Part shown: piece after piece, positions 1 through 12,800 of the stretch | Position numbering within the stretch: the first letter of the stretch is position 1 | Layout of the letters: each line of letters begins with the position of its first letter | Source: Acanthaster planci | Taxonomy: Eukaryota; Echinodermata; Asteroidea; Valvatida; Acanthasteridae | Length of the DNA: 64,000 bases | Direction of reading: 5' to 3' | NCBI RefSeq assembly: GCF_001949145.1 | Contig: NW_019091363.1 | Location: forward strand, 1,841,432 to 1,905,431 | The notes under the pieces: model-generated | Seen by the model: only the letters and a program-made list of their open reading frames with translations | Told to the model about the DNA's origin: nothing | Database searches by the model: none | Translations under genes and position numbers: made by a program

Positions 1-3000
1 TGTAAAAACTAACTGAATATCTAATGGAACTTGACAAAAACTGCATGTCAGCAAAGGCCCCTTGCAGTGAAATCGTGCTGTGCCACACACATTGTTCGGG
101 GACAAAGGGGGCACAAGAAGGACACTTTTCCAGAAATAATACACGAAATCGATCTGCGCTTGTGAACACAGTGCATTGAAAGTAGTTGATCAAGTGCACT
201 GTCTGACAGAATAACAACGATAACTTAAGTAGCTTAGAATAAAATCTTCCACGTCGAGTCACACTGGCCTACATCGTGTACTGTTTCATAGAGTGTGCTT
301 AATGCAATTTCCACTGTAATGTGTTGGCACTCTTGTATATACGCTCCAAAAAAATTATGATGTTAATAATTCTGTTACTTCTGTGACCTTTGCATTCAAC
401 CAGAATTGTGCAGTCGTTGAAGGAAGTTGTTCATTTGGAAGACTGCACTGAGCAAACTAACAAAATTTACATTCAATGTACAACTCACTTGTAATTTGAA
501 CCTATTTCCCACCACGTCCGTTTGCAACAAAACGTGAGACAGACGATGCAGATGTTGAGAAAACTTGATTTCAGACAGTTTTGTAACGAAGTTGTAACCT
601 TTTTTTTTTTTTTTTTTTGCTTGGCATAGTTTTGTGTTCCATATTTTTTTCTTCAATTTCCCCCTTTGCATGTTTATTTTTCTGATGTCTCTAGAAACTT
701 TGCTGTTACTGCATTATACTTCTTTCTAGTGTATGGCTGTGGCTCTTGTGTAGCAGAGAGCCCGATGCCCAAGTTTATTTACTATGTCTCTCCAAATCTA
801 AAAAAAAAAGCAAATCTTGCCTCAAGCATTCTGTCTTAAATTAGGTATAGATTTACAGCGTATCATCTTTTTCACCAGAAAACTGCCTATCGTAAACTTA
901 TTTCGTCAGTGATGAAAATTTGCAACGAGAATAAACACCAGGGGATTTAATTTAACACATTATCCGGAGAGCCCTCTCTCGTATAATTGTATTTAAAAAA
1001 AATCATTTAGTGACTAATGAAGTCTCATTCATTTTCCTGGGTGATGGGGTAAAACCTTTCCACTTTTTGACCACAGGGATGCGGTATTGGAGCATACCTC
1101 TACTTTTTCGCGGTGAGAAAATAGGAAATTGGATTGTGAAGAAAAATTGTCGAAAAACCGGACAACCAAATATATTCAAAAACACTCTACAATTTCTGAA
1201 AGCAATAAAACAACGTTTTGATGTTTCTTCAGGCGTGTAACACAAAGGCCTAGTGCATGTATAAAGATTTACATATGTATCCTGAACATCACCCCCTAAT
1301 GTCAAATGGTGTCAGCACCCCCACCCACCTTCTACTTTTCAAAGTTTCATGACGGGGCAAATCCCCCCACAGTCCCCTACCCCCCTCCCCGCAGTCCCGA
1401 TCCCCGGCACAAAACTATGCTATCGCCCATTTTGTCTTCTTTCCGTCTGTCAGATAAAAAAAAAACACCCGCCTGCCCCCGAAAACCCCCTCAAATTTCT
1501 CAACAATTTTCCGGGTTTTCAAATTGTGCCTGACCTTTTCCTCGTTTCGTTTATAATGCCACATGTCAGTCAGCCCCTCTGGACCTTCTGTAAAGATTTT
1601 GTAGCGCTTCGTTGCAACCTCCTTGTTTCATGTTGGGGTAAATTGTTCGGTTGCCGGCGCTCCTTCAATTTCTGAGCCCCATCGATTTTTTGTCATTGAC
1701 GTTTCCTCGCTCCGCGTGCTGCCCCGCCTCTCCGTTTCCCAAAGTGCTCTGGAAGCCGTGACACGCGTCTGCATTCTTTGCTCAGTTTCTGAAAGATGTA
1801 CCCAGTGTAAAGTGTAACATTTTCCTCTTTTTGGAGATTGGAGATTTCGTCATATAGCTGGTTTTTTTTTAGCACATTGTCAGTCTATCGAATTACAACG
1901 GAATAATGGCCCAAAAAACTCTTCTTATAAGATTTAGAATATTTGAAATTATAGAAACAAAACGCTTCCAAACAACTTACAAAATGTGAATTGCCGACAG
2001 GGGAATTTAGCGGTAGTATTTTTCCATCACTGAAAGCAGCCTTTACCACTCCGACATTTATTATCATAACTGTGATAATCAGCGCGCAATGCATCGGGGA
2101 AATCATTCTCTTGTTATGCTTCCAGTAGAGGCCAATAACTTAACCCCAGAGGAACCATTGAGGGGGGTAAATTGGAAACCATGAGGAGTCCAAAGATAAT
2201 TGGCTCCTTTGATGGGAGTAGTTGATGTCTGTCTAAATTCTATGCTGGGAAGAGATTGCCCTTCCATTGAAATTAACGTTGTGCGTCAGTTGGTTTTCAT
2301 AGCTACTTAGTGTCTTTGACCAGCATTGGATAATTCGTTGAGTTGAAATGGCCCGAGCTTGCTTGTGCTTCCTCCTAACATGACGTTTTCATTTTTAGCA
2401 GTTGAGGGTGTTCAGTCACGTATTCGGATCATATTACGAACCTGAATAATCATTGGAATGGAATTTGCGTGCTTCACTCGAAACCAGTGGCGAAGCGAAG
2501 GAGGGGGGGGATGGTGCAACGCAGCAAAAGGAAACAGGCTGAAGAATTTAAGAGCAAAATGGGAACAGTGATGGAACTAAAAACCGGACGGCATGTCGAT
2601 TTAAAGGAAAATTAGGACAGTGAAAAAGGAGAAATTAAATGCAAAACCAAGGCGATGAAAAAGGCGATAAACACGTGATATTATATATTACAAAATTATT
2701 TTGGAAATTATTTTTTAAAATTTCTTTCAATCTGCGCTTTTCTTACTGGTGTATTCGTAGCCCTTATTTGATAAACTTACCTTTGGAAAAGAAATTTAAT
2801 CATGTCAACAAAATTGTGTGGTGTGGTGTGAGTTGCATGATTTTACCTAAAGAGTAGAGTGTTTCGAATTGATTTACGTTTGTAGCATGTAATTAACTCG
2901 TTTAGATTATAAACTGTCGCTACGGCATGGTTTTTATTAAGCTATGGCAGGGTCATCTATCATGTTGCGCGCAACATGATAAATTTGCTGATAGGAGCTG

Positions 3001-6000
3001 GGACTGTGTTAGTATTACATGTAGGTGGAGACTCGTCGGAAAACCTGAACTTGCAGCCAATCCAGTGTTTTCAAACGAGTTTTAAATGTATAATGAGATC
3101 AGATGTATTAAAGGGCAATATCGTCTCGCCATGTTTGTAGATGAAAATATAGTACAAATGGACTTCTGCCCGCCCCATGCTGATTCTAAAATAGTCTGGT
3201 TCCGGACCCGATTTCAGAGCTTTTTATAGAGAGTTGCGGCATAAGTGTTGCAATGATTATGCATCAGTGTACATAGAAAGTATTAGCTCTCGATAGCTGC
3301 ATGCTGTACTGCACACATAATGAACAGCCATTTCGGTTCCAAAGCTGAAGTTGACACTACTCTCTCTGCATACCGCTCGGGACCATTTCCGTTTCATGTA
3401 TAAATTTCAAGTCTGATATAGCTACGACCTACACAAATCGAAAATATCGCAATGTAAAACGTATGACAAAATGTGTGGGATGCAGCACCGTGGCGCGTCC
3501 GCAAGTTTTTAAAAGCCATCTTTACCAAAAGTGCTGTTAACACCCGTAAAAAATTCCATGAGTGTAATCAGAGGGGAACAGGCAAATTGTTCGGGTATAC
3601 ATTGTAGACATCTATAAACATTATGAACAGAGACCCGAATCAACGAAATCGATGAGGGAAATTTCGGGCTAATTCGGACTATTTGGAGGGATTCCTCTTG
3701 CATGCGCACTGGTGGCCTCCGGACCAAAGGATTCTCTCAGACTAAATCGGAACCTATAGGCTAAACCTACACAACTGGAGAATCAGCCGCCACCAAGTGT
3801 CTGAAAAGGAGTTTATTCCAGAAGGTTGCCGAAAAAATCCCACTGGGTGTATACCACTGGACGCTTCATTATTAATCATTTCTGGTAATAGCACCAAGGA
3901 TTCCTCAAAGCACCGTAGCTCGCAAGCCTAAGGTAGGGACTGAAAACCCATTCCGGACAGCAAAGATGGAAGGCGAGAAAAGAACCACTGCGCCAACCTG
4001 ATTCCCCTGTTTATGCAGGGCGTAGCTATTTTGGTAGAAACTTGAAAATAGGTAGGTGTTTGCGGCGCAGAAGGCCTGTCCCTATCAACACACTCCCAGT
4101 ATACACGGTTAAAAGAATACGTTTCTGCTGACCATTCCTTTGGTTGTGATGGGCAATTAGGCATTGATTATTTTTCCTTGATTAATCTTTAATGTTTTCG
4201 TTCTCGTCGCGAACGTCGTGCAGCCAACACCCCGCTGCTGCACTGTGGTATTTAACAGCTCCCCAAGAAGATACTGGGTACGATTCGACATTGTAGCCAC
4301 GCGTGTCATGTACAAGTGCGCCTATAGTGAGACTGTGTATACATACATACATACCATTATGTGCGCACTAGAGAGCATGGTTAAATAGCAATCACATTCC
4401 ATCAAATGATTCTGTACATCCACGTTGTGGCGCATTATTTACTCAGCATCCTGCGGGGCCTAGACGTAAGAGTGTTATTTTTGCGGCGGTTGCTTCCAGG
4501 TTTCGCCTTTCTCTGCATGCAGTATAATTTCAGGGGACAGGGACTTTACAATATAAGTCGGGTTCAGTGGTTCTGTTTTGTCTTTAGGTGTGATTAAAGC
4601 TAAGCTTGCCTGAATGCACACCACAGTCGGTTTTTTTTTGTTTTTTTTTTTTTTTTTACTGCTCGCGCGTCGGACAGTTTGCTATTTGTGCATATGTTCT
4701 AAGGATGTTAATGTAAAGAATGTTGGAACTCCCAGTAGGCCTATGCGGTAGCTTATGGGGGGACACTGTTGTTTTTAGGATAGGCCTACTAGTCAAAAGG
4801 TACCAGAATAATTAATAGATGCCAAAGTTTCTAAATATTCTTCTCGGATTCCCTTTTAAATTTAATCAATTTCTGACAGGAATATGTCGTCCCATGGTGT
4901 ACAAAAATTGAAGTTGGATAAAAACTTGACTGTCGATACATATAAACGTAATATGTTTTCAATATCTGTCATCTTGTCCCCGTGCCACCTCATACAGTGT
5001 CCTAAGATAAGCAATCCGATCCTATGGCTCAGGTATTGTAAACCTATCGCCTCAACTTGCATCCCCTAAATTCTCACTCAACCAATATATGAGATTTCAG
5101 AATCGCCATCAGGTATAACGATCATAAGTTACTTAGCTTGGGCCCTTCGTGTTTTTGGACTATGCAGTGCATAGCGCGCGCGCACTCGTGCCCACACCCA
5201 CGCGTGGATTTCACGACTGTATCCCTGATGAAACTGTAGATCTTAACCTATTTAAAGCTCTTGCTTTTGCTTTAGTTTCGTTCTTCGTTTTTGGCCGAGT
5301 TTGACAGAAATCCACTGAAGTACATTCAATGCACCACATAAGGATGGACTTACTCGTAGAGGGACTTGCTCAAATACGGAATAATTCCACTCATCATTCT
5401 GTTGTTTGATCCCCTCCAGAAACAACTACAACCCTGTTTGCATTTGTTGATCCACAGAAAATGAAATAAAGTATCTGCCGTACATCTAGTGGTCGTTTGG
5501 ATATCTCGAAAAGGAACATGACACACTTAACTTGAAACTGGATGTCTGTTTTTATCGTCAGGGATTGCTTTAATAGGTTTTTGAGGTTTAGGTTGGTGCT
5601 CTGCGTCATTGATTCTTCACATGTGGGTTTTTCGTTAAGCACAGGGTCCTGTTAGTGCGATCGTTACGGTAATCGTAAAGTACAAAGTCAAGAGAGGACA
5701 AGGAATATCTATTTGAGCAAATTGAAAGCTAACCAAGCCTGCGAAGTGAAGTGGTAGTGTGTTTTATACCAAAACAGAATGGCAATGGAGCGTTTGTGGG
5801 ACAAACTCTGATATGTACTCAAATGCATTTAGCTGTGTGGAAAAAAGTAGTTATTAGCTAGTAGTTAAACCAAAGTTAGTCTCAAGGCAAACTCTGCCAA
5901 CTGGTGTTAGAGTCGTGATGTTCTGAAAATGTGTTCACGTTTTGCATAAGGCATTTGTATACAGCCGAGTTAACTTACCTTAATAAGAAGGTGACTGTAT

Positions 6001-6774
6001 ATAAAATAAGGGCTGCTATATTGATACATGAAAAAGTCGCCGATGCGATCGGACTTTTTGGCAGAAACAATCAGGAAAGGGATGTCAGTTTTTACGGGAA
6101 GGCCTAATGCGAGATTTCGTGAAATTAAATCGTTAAAATTTCGCCATATAAGCAAGCGTCGAAAAACGCTTTCCAGAAGGCGGGAAGAGGCACAAGACTC
6201 GATAAAATGGTTTCCGCTCAATGGATTGCCCTTGTATACCCGACTGAGCGCTAGGTTGTGCACACTGCGGGGATATATTCTCGCGCTGCTGTGTTGTTTC
6301 CAAAACGCACACAAGGTGCAGTAGCCATGGGGTGACATTCGATACGGCGCCTGATCAAACCTAGTTTTGCCTTCCGTCACGCTGCCCTCAAAACTTCTCA
6401 AACAGAAATTGGTTAGAAAGCCCAGCAGTTGGCGTAATTTTAATGCATTTGTAATGTCCGATCTTTGGAAAATGTAAGTGGAATATCAAATTGCGGCCAA
6501 CGATACTCATGGAGTTTCTTTTCTTGGTGAGCAGTAGCAAGTCGAGAGTTTAATCAAAATATCCCGCAGTCACAGAAGTAGTAATTCAGAGGAGTTCCCC
6601 ACGCAATATTATATAAGGGACATGTCCAAAGAATATTGTGGTTGTGATAAAATACGCACTGTGCCAACATTTTCTGGAATACAATGTTTTCATACATTTG
6701 TTGAGAAGTGGAATTTTTATTTGCAGCCAGAGACTTTTGTTATGCAGACATGCAAGAAACCAAACTGAGGCCTT
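1..6774. other. No supported gene; unique and low-complexity DNA
   Basis: I recognise no protein or RNA gene here. Open frames are short, overlap on both strands and lack protein-like composition. Visible low-complexity tracts are a T run at 600-618, a C-rich stretch at about 1315-1500, a T run at about 4631-4657 and a short TACA run near 4338. A longer minus-strand open frame at about 5970-6470 ends in a good donor-like sequence but has no recognisable content, so I did not call it. Confidence 0.5.
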
Positions 6775-6839
6775 GTGCGAAAATCGTGGCTGCAGCTACA
6801 AATAACAAGTGCGCTGGCGGCTGCTGCCAATTTGAATGA

Positions 6840-7030
6840 GCCTCGAATTCGACCAAGAGAGGGCGCAATTTTCTTAAAAACAGAGGGTCCTGTGATAGGA
6901 ACTGAACCTCGCTGGTTTACGAACTGCACACGTTGCGGTGGCACCGCTACCAACAAAATGAACACTCCCGACCAATATAGCTCTATTCAAGCGACGCGGG
7001 GTGTCTCTGCTCGAGGGGGAAAGACTCTCA
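6840..7030. repeat. Diverged interspersed repeat, copy 1
   Basis: This stretch resembles 35470-35665 in the same orientation. Shared blocks in order are AAGAGAGGG(C/T)GCAATTTTCT, CGCTGGTTYACGAAC, CATCGCTACCA/CACCGCTACCA, and a region ending GCTTCTGCTC/TCTCTGCTC. Both copies happen to be open in one frame and both contain a cysteine- or tyrosine-bearing short ORF, but the similarity is at DNA level with indels, as expected of an old transposon remnant rather than a gene family. I could not define its ends. Confidence 0.5.
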
Positions 7031-7110
7031 ACAGTAGCTATAGTTTATTCAAACCTGGTCGAAGCTGTGTTAGGGACTCTTCAGTGAAAGAAATGGTCTC
7101 GGCTCCTTGA

Positions 7111-7280
7111 ACTAACTCGTAAGTATGACTTGTAAGTCGTACGTACGAGAAACAAGTCGTATAGTTTGAAGTACTAGTTACAATTCAGACTTTTTACGTA
7201 GTAGAAATAAGTCAAACGTACGAGATATCAAAGTTGCACGTACGAGATAAAGTCGTATGCACGAGATATAACTCACATGG
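7111..7280. repeat. Degenerate array of GTACGAGA / AAGTCGTA units
   Basis: About 170 bp built from irregularly spaced copies of ACGTACGAGA and its near-complement AAGTCGTAYG, including the palindrome GTCGTACGTACGAG. The spacing is roughly 25-30 bp but not constant. The style resembles the terminal arrays of the element at 53303-55503, whose unit is ACTCGTACCTTGG, so it may be a solo terminus of a related fold-back element. No partner arm was found nearby. Confidence 0.5.
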
Positions 7281-8635
7281 ACGCGTTAGCTGAAGGAGAA
7301 GAGATTTATTTCGCCTTAGACAGCTTGGCAGCGTTGAATTCCGTTAGGATTTTTTTCAACTGACTATCCTCCGACGGGCTGGAGTCATCAATCGGCTACG
7401 GAGACCAAGGCTTCCAGCATTTGACCTGTCAGTTCCTGGTGACTTTTCAGAGCTAATGTTCTCTTTGTGTTTAAGCTACAGAGGACGAAGTCGATGGAAG
7501 AAACAGATGTGCCTGCCTCCTAGTCTCGGAGTTTGGGCGTTATATTACGGAGTCAGTATTGACTTCCTGGCCTCGTTTTTAAACCCCCGGGGGGTTTTGC
7601 CCCCCCCCACCACATGTTTTTTTCTCAGCCAAGCCTTTAGGAGTTTTTCAGTAGCCCCTTGCAATCATTTTGACACCAATGTTGTGAAAATTGCGAAGTT
7701 CTCGCGCAGTGCCAATTTTTCTGAAACAGTTCAACCAAAAAATGTATACTTTTCCACTGCTGTGCCCAATTAATGCATGCAGGCCGGCACGCGTCTGGCC
7801 TTGAATTTCAAATAACCATAACAACAAAATCACGGTTCAGATTAAAAACTCATGAGGCATGTCCGTACATGCATGTCGGTTTTGCAAAATAATCTGGCAT
7901 GAGACCTTGAAGGGGGGGGGCTCCCCGGCTGTGAGATGGTTCAAAATAACCCAGCTTTTTAGGATAAAACATGCGAGCCTGGCGGATCCTAACGCGAGTT
8001 GATTGGGGTCCGGGTGTCCATGGTCTCTGTTGGTTGCTCAGGCATTCGGCGCATCCGGGACCTACCTCCATGCTGAAACTTTCAGTGGTGATGGTTTGCT
8101 GCTGTAGGGAGTTGTCTGTTTGTCAACACACTATGGGAAGTCGGTGACAGCACCGTACCATGGTCGTGTATTAGACGACAAATGACTTTGCCTCTACTGT
8201 CTCGCTGGTTGTACAGGTATTCGCCTGCGTTGCGATCTATGATTAATAGGTAGATTTGTCCCGCTACTGAAATGTGAAATTCGATCGTGGCACTGCATGT
8301 TCGATGTAGACATGCAAACATGGACCAAACCACGGCTGTTTTTCCTTAACTGCTAATAAATGGCCTTCCTACATGGAATCAAATTACCACCGAAAATGTA
8401 ACTGCTGCGTCTTGCCATTAATGGTCATTTGTCGTCTCAGCGCGATGTATATAAAAGGGTCAGGGCGATGAAGATGTCTTAGATACCCTTCTTGGGCGAC
8501 CTCATACGCTTTTCAACTGTAGAATTCGGCATTCTTTGGGGGGTTAAGTGTATTGAAAAGAGCACTTTTCCGAACATTTGAAATTCCTTGTGCTTTTCTA
8601 GACATCAGAGGGCGCTGTTGCTGTGATGTCAGTCA
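7281..8635. other. No supported gene
   Basis: No recognisable coding sequence. There are C runs near 7597, G runs near 7911, and a canonical-looking TATATAAAAGG at 8448-8458. No ATG-initiated protein-like ORF follows that TATA-like sequence before the mobile element at 8644, so it is not called as a promoter. Confidence 0.4.
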
Positions 8636-8643
8636 AGTAAGAC

Positions 8644-9091
8644 CACAGACATATAAACGCATAGACCGCCGGTCTTGCACGTAATACCGTGATTTCTAAA
8701 AGTATAGGCAAACAACGATCGACGCGACGGATGGCAGTGCGTCCAGTGCGCATTACGCGCAACGCATTTCCATGGCACATGTATTTGTTTACATGTGCTT
8801 CCAAATACGTTCACCTTTTTTGCTCTTCGGTACTGGTATCTATTCTTTTCAAATGTTGCAACCGCATTGTTTTGAATCTATGGACCAGATTAAGTAAAGA
8901 GAGGGGCTTTTTTACAATCGAAAAATGACTTCAGAGAATTTTATGGCTGGCATTCCTCAACTGTGCGTAAATCTCCTATACCGAGGGGTGAATTTGCCCA
9001 TATTTTTGATTTTAGTCTGGCGCCACGCAGAACACGAACCCCCCTGTAGTTTTGAATAGGACCTGGCGGTCAATGCGTTTATATGTCTGTG
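8644..9091. mobile_element. hAT-like MITE with 8-bp target duplication
   Basis: A 448-bp non-autonomous DNA transposon. Its ends are terminal inverted repeats of about 30 bp starting CACAGACATATAAACGCAT, with ACCGCC following; the right end reads the complement, finishing ATGTCTGTG. It is flanked by AGTAAGAC on the left (8636-8643) and AGTAAGAG on the right (9092-9099), an 8-bp duplication with one mismatch. An 8-bp duplication and ends beginning CA are typical of the hAT superfamily. No transposase reading frame is present inside, so it must depend on an autonomous relative. Superfamily assignment is inference; the boundaries are seen directly. Confidence 0.8.
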
Positions 9092-9776
9092 AGTAAGAGA
9101 CCGCTCAGAGTACCGGGGGTAACGTTGCACGATATGCCTGCCCGAATTATGTCAGAAGTGTCTACGGTGCAAATTTGATTCATATTCTACACAGATGCTG
9201 ACAAATATTTGTGTACATTACAATTTGATTGAGGATGTTTGGCGAGGTTCAGCGATTCTATCATCTGTAAATCCATGTGTGAGGAATTGAGATTAATACA
9301 TAGCCATTGGGTCGAACGCGAGATACATTTAGCTATCTGTAACGGTGCAACTATAAAGCCTTTCCGGTTATTAAAATATGCGGGGTAACTAGACACGGAC
9401 TTTTCTCATTAAAACCTGTAATGTTCTTTTGTCTTGCATGAAAACTGATGATTAAAGCTGAAAATGATCCGAACCCTGCACCGCATTTGAAAGATGGATA
9501 CAGTCTTTTCGTTATAAAGACCGGCTAAATTACACTGAAAGACTCTCGAATAAATATTTGTTTGGAGACGACAGCAGGGAAGTAGGCTATGAGGAAGAAA
9601 GGACACGACGATAATATCCTTGCACTTGACGATTCCGCGGTTAACTCGTCACTTAAAGCCGTTCTCTCTATTGGACAGTCTCACTGACATATCTCGTCAG
9701 CCCACTAAATGTGTGTATTAGTCCAATTTCTCTCTGCTGTTTGTCCCTTTCTGGGAGTTGCAGGAGCCATGAACGA

Positions 9777-9880
9777 ATACAAGGGTTTCACAATTATGCA
9801 CCTCCAAGAGTTTGTGCGCGAAATCTGTCGACCCAATGCGCGTTTGCAAACTCTTGGAGGCGCACTGTTGTGAATCGCAT
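9777..9880. mobile_element. Fold-back MITE family, copy A (internally deleted)
   Basis: A shortened copy of the family at 19766-19939 and 46866-47039. It keeps both outer arms (TTCACAATTATGCACCTCC and the complement ending GGAGGCGCACTGTTGTGAA) and part of the inner arm (GCGCGAAATCTGTCGACCC), but lacks most of the second inner arm, so the hairpin is asymmetric. The outer ATACGGG ends are degraded. Confidence 0.75.
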
Positions 9881-12800
9881 TAATTGAGCTAAATCTCTAA
9901 GACTTTAGACTTTTCCCCAACGTACGTCACCTCAGTACCATTACGAAAGTTGTAACCAAATAGAAGACTCCCAAGTCAAGTTTGTGTGGCAGGCTTCTAG
10001 ACCTTTTTAAAATGCAAATTTTTAAAGTAATCTGAAAATGAATAGGCCTATAAGATTTTCCTCGCCATCACGGGTGTTTGCGGGTCAAAATTTCCGTCAG
10101 TCATCTTGGTGTGCAGTCTTTGGATAAATAGTCTAACCTTTAATCCAAGGCAGCCTTTTCACTCAAAAATGATTACAGTTGGTGGTCGTACCAAGATGCA
10201 AACATTACACCACGGAGCGCTCCCCGCTGGAATTAAAAACAATAATAAGCGATGAAGATTGATTAATGCCTTTGCATGAAAAAAAAAGCAGTTGTCGGCG
10301 GTTGGGCTTAGTGAATATAAGCACGTACGTAAAATACAGTGGGGGAATTAGGCACGACTGCTTGTTCAATGCTCTTGTAATTGATTAATACAATTAGGTC
10401 ACTCTGGTATAGGCTGTAGAAATAGCTGGTCCACTTTCGTTCTTTTGTACTACCGCATCTATTCATCTTGTGATTTCTCTTGCAACTGCGTTTCCCATTT
10501 TATTACAATTCCACGAGTCTCCATCTCTTTCTCTCTCAAGCTAATTGCCTAATTGCATTTTTCGCCCACCTGAATTCCCAGATCAAGTTCTTAAAGTTAG
10601 AATTTGTTGACTGACACAATACTCTGAAAACATTTTTGGCAAAGTATTTGTGCGTAAACTGAATACAATTATTGTCCAGTTGCATTTACTTACATAATAA
10701 TCTTATCTACATCAAACCAAGCTACATAAAATGAAGCCGACGTTTTTCCTGTTGCCACAATTCAGGAAGAGGAAACAATCTTTATTTGTCTTGTAAGTCC
10801 AAAATGCTTTCAGGTTTTTACTCCGCGGAAGACACTGCTACGTGTGACTAGAAACGCATTCCTAGTTAAAACAGTACAGACAGGCCGGGGGGGAGTCGAA
10901 TCGGATGCTGTTTTATCAACGCTTCAATTGACTTGGTCCAGTCAATGTTGGATATGATTTATGCTTCCCGACCTCGGGAATGTTGATGATTTCCTCGATC
11001 CTGGGAATGTGATGGGGCAGAAATCATAATGTGATTGACTTTCCTGGACAATCTCCAATTTAATTCCCCACACAGCAGTGACTAGCCTGAGTTAGCCGTG
11101 GCTCTCGTCCTCAAGTACTAAAGATAAGATCAAGTATGCCGGAATGTCGGTACCACAGCTGCTTGCAATATATTTCTGCTTAGATATGTCGTCTTTTTTT
11201 TTACCTTCGGTGTGGTGGATTGATTTTGTACAGGTAAATATAACTAGGTGATATTTTTCAGGCAATCATACGGTACTGAAGCACCGGTATATAGATAGGC
11301 TATCTTAAAGTTTAGAACTCCTGATTAAACTGATGCATTGGGGGACTTCCAGTCAGTCAATCTTTTCAGAGTCTTATAGCGTAAGTACTTCTTAGTAATA
11401 TCATTTAATCTTCACACGTAGAATTTTTCAAGTGATTACATCTTTCCTACATCCGTCCACCGAAACACTACGGTTAGAATTATGATTTACAGCCGCTAGT
11501 ACAAAAGTAATAGGCCTATAGGGAGCACACATGTCGAATGCAATTAATTTCGAAGTTGTAAAGGTGTGCAAGTCTGTCCGCTTGTTGGTTAGAGAGATTA
11601 CTATTTTGGGGGTGACTTAGTTTAGGCTTCCCATTTTCACGACCATCAAGATTTTTTTGGTTTTTACTTGTGTACCTATCTACAAAACATGTGAACGAGT
11701 ATGTCAATAAACAAGATTGCGAGTTGGAGCTACCGACTTTAAACTCCGTCGGTCCCATCCAGTTCGTTGGTCCCTGCTCACATAATGAACTCGACCGTTC
11801 AATCCAATCTCCTTTGCACGGACGGCCACGTTTGAATCTCTTGGCCACAGCCGTTAATTATTTACGCATCTAGATTAGTTCTTGAAATCATGTGAAATCA
11901 TGGTATAAACCTACAAAACCATTAAAACTTCTGCGCATATCAACATGTCTCATTCATTTTGACGTTTTTGAACAGTGGAAACAACAAACATTATTGGAAA
12001 TTTGAAGAGAATGATGGCCATCTGAACAAGAACCCTGACGCTAAAGCAGGTGTATTTTGTACTTGCCTTGTGTTGTATAAAACAAGCATATAGGCCTACA
12101 TGTATTCACATCTTGCTCGAGAATGAAGTTCCTAAATTCAATCTTTTTGGACTGAATATCGGTAGAAAATTTTAACTTAAAATTTTTCATACGCGGCTGG
12201 CGAGACCTGTACCTCACCAACAGAAACGACACCATCGAGTCTGCATCAGCTGCCATAGACAGTGCTCGGTTACCATGACATCTGCTGGACACGATAATCC
12301 GTTGCCATAGCACCGAAATTTGCTGGACAGTACGGATCAATACCACAACGCACCCTGCTGTAGCAAGCTCCTTTTCATTTATTGAGTCTTCTTGTAGCGG
12401 AAGTTAATTTTTGCTCTCCCTATCAAGACCATATCTAATATCTTATCGCTGAGGCCATTTACCCTTTTAGTATTTACGTGACAGTTCTTCGCAAATTTCA
12501 TAATATTTTCGAAACTAAGATTACTCGAATATCAACAAGTGGGTCATCAAATCACTTCGACATAAATATTTATTATAGCTCTAGATCAGAGTGTTAACTT
12601 TTGGAGTAAATGGCGAAGTGTGAACCGTCTTACTCTCATAACTTCAATTTTTCAAAGTCGAAAATAAAATAACAGCCCTTTATGTCCCAGAATACCACGC
12701 TCGTGTTTATCTGCGCCTTGTTTTCCCAAACCATTCCTCATGTGCTTAGTGACAGTTGAACGTAATGAGAAAGTTTGGCTGTAGAGTAATGGAAAACAGT

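Noticed and set aside
5970-6470. Minus-strand open frame of about 165 codons ending at AAG|GTAAGTTAAC
   Set aside because: No domain or family is recognisable, the upstream acceptor is poor, and frames of 120-145 codons occur elsewhere in this window by chance. The donor alone is not enough.
8448-8480. TATATAAAAGG as a promoter
   Set aside because: No protein-like ATG frame or spliced exon follows before the MITE at 8644.
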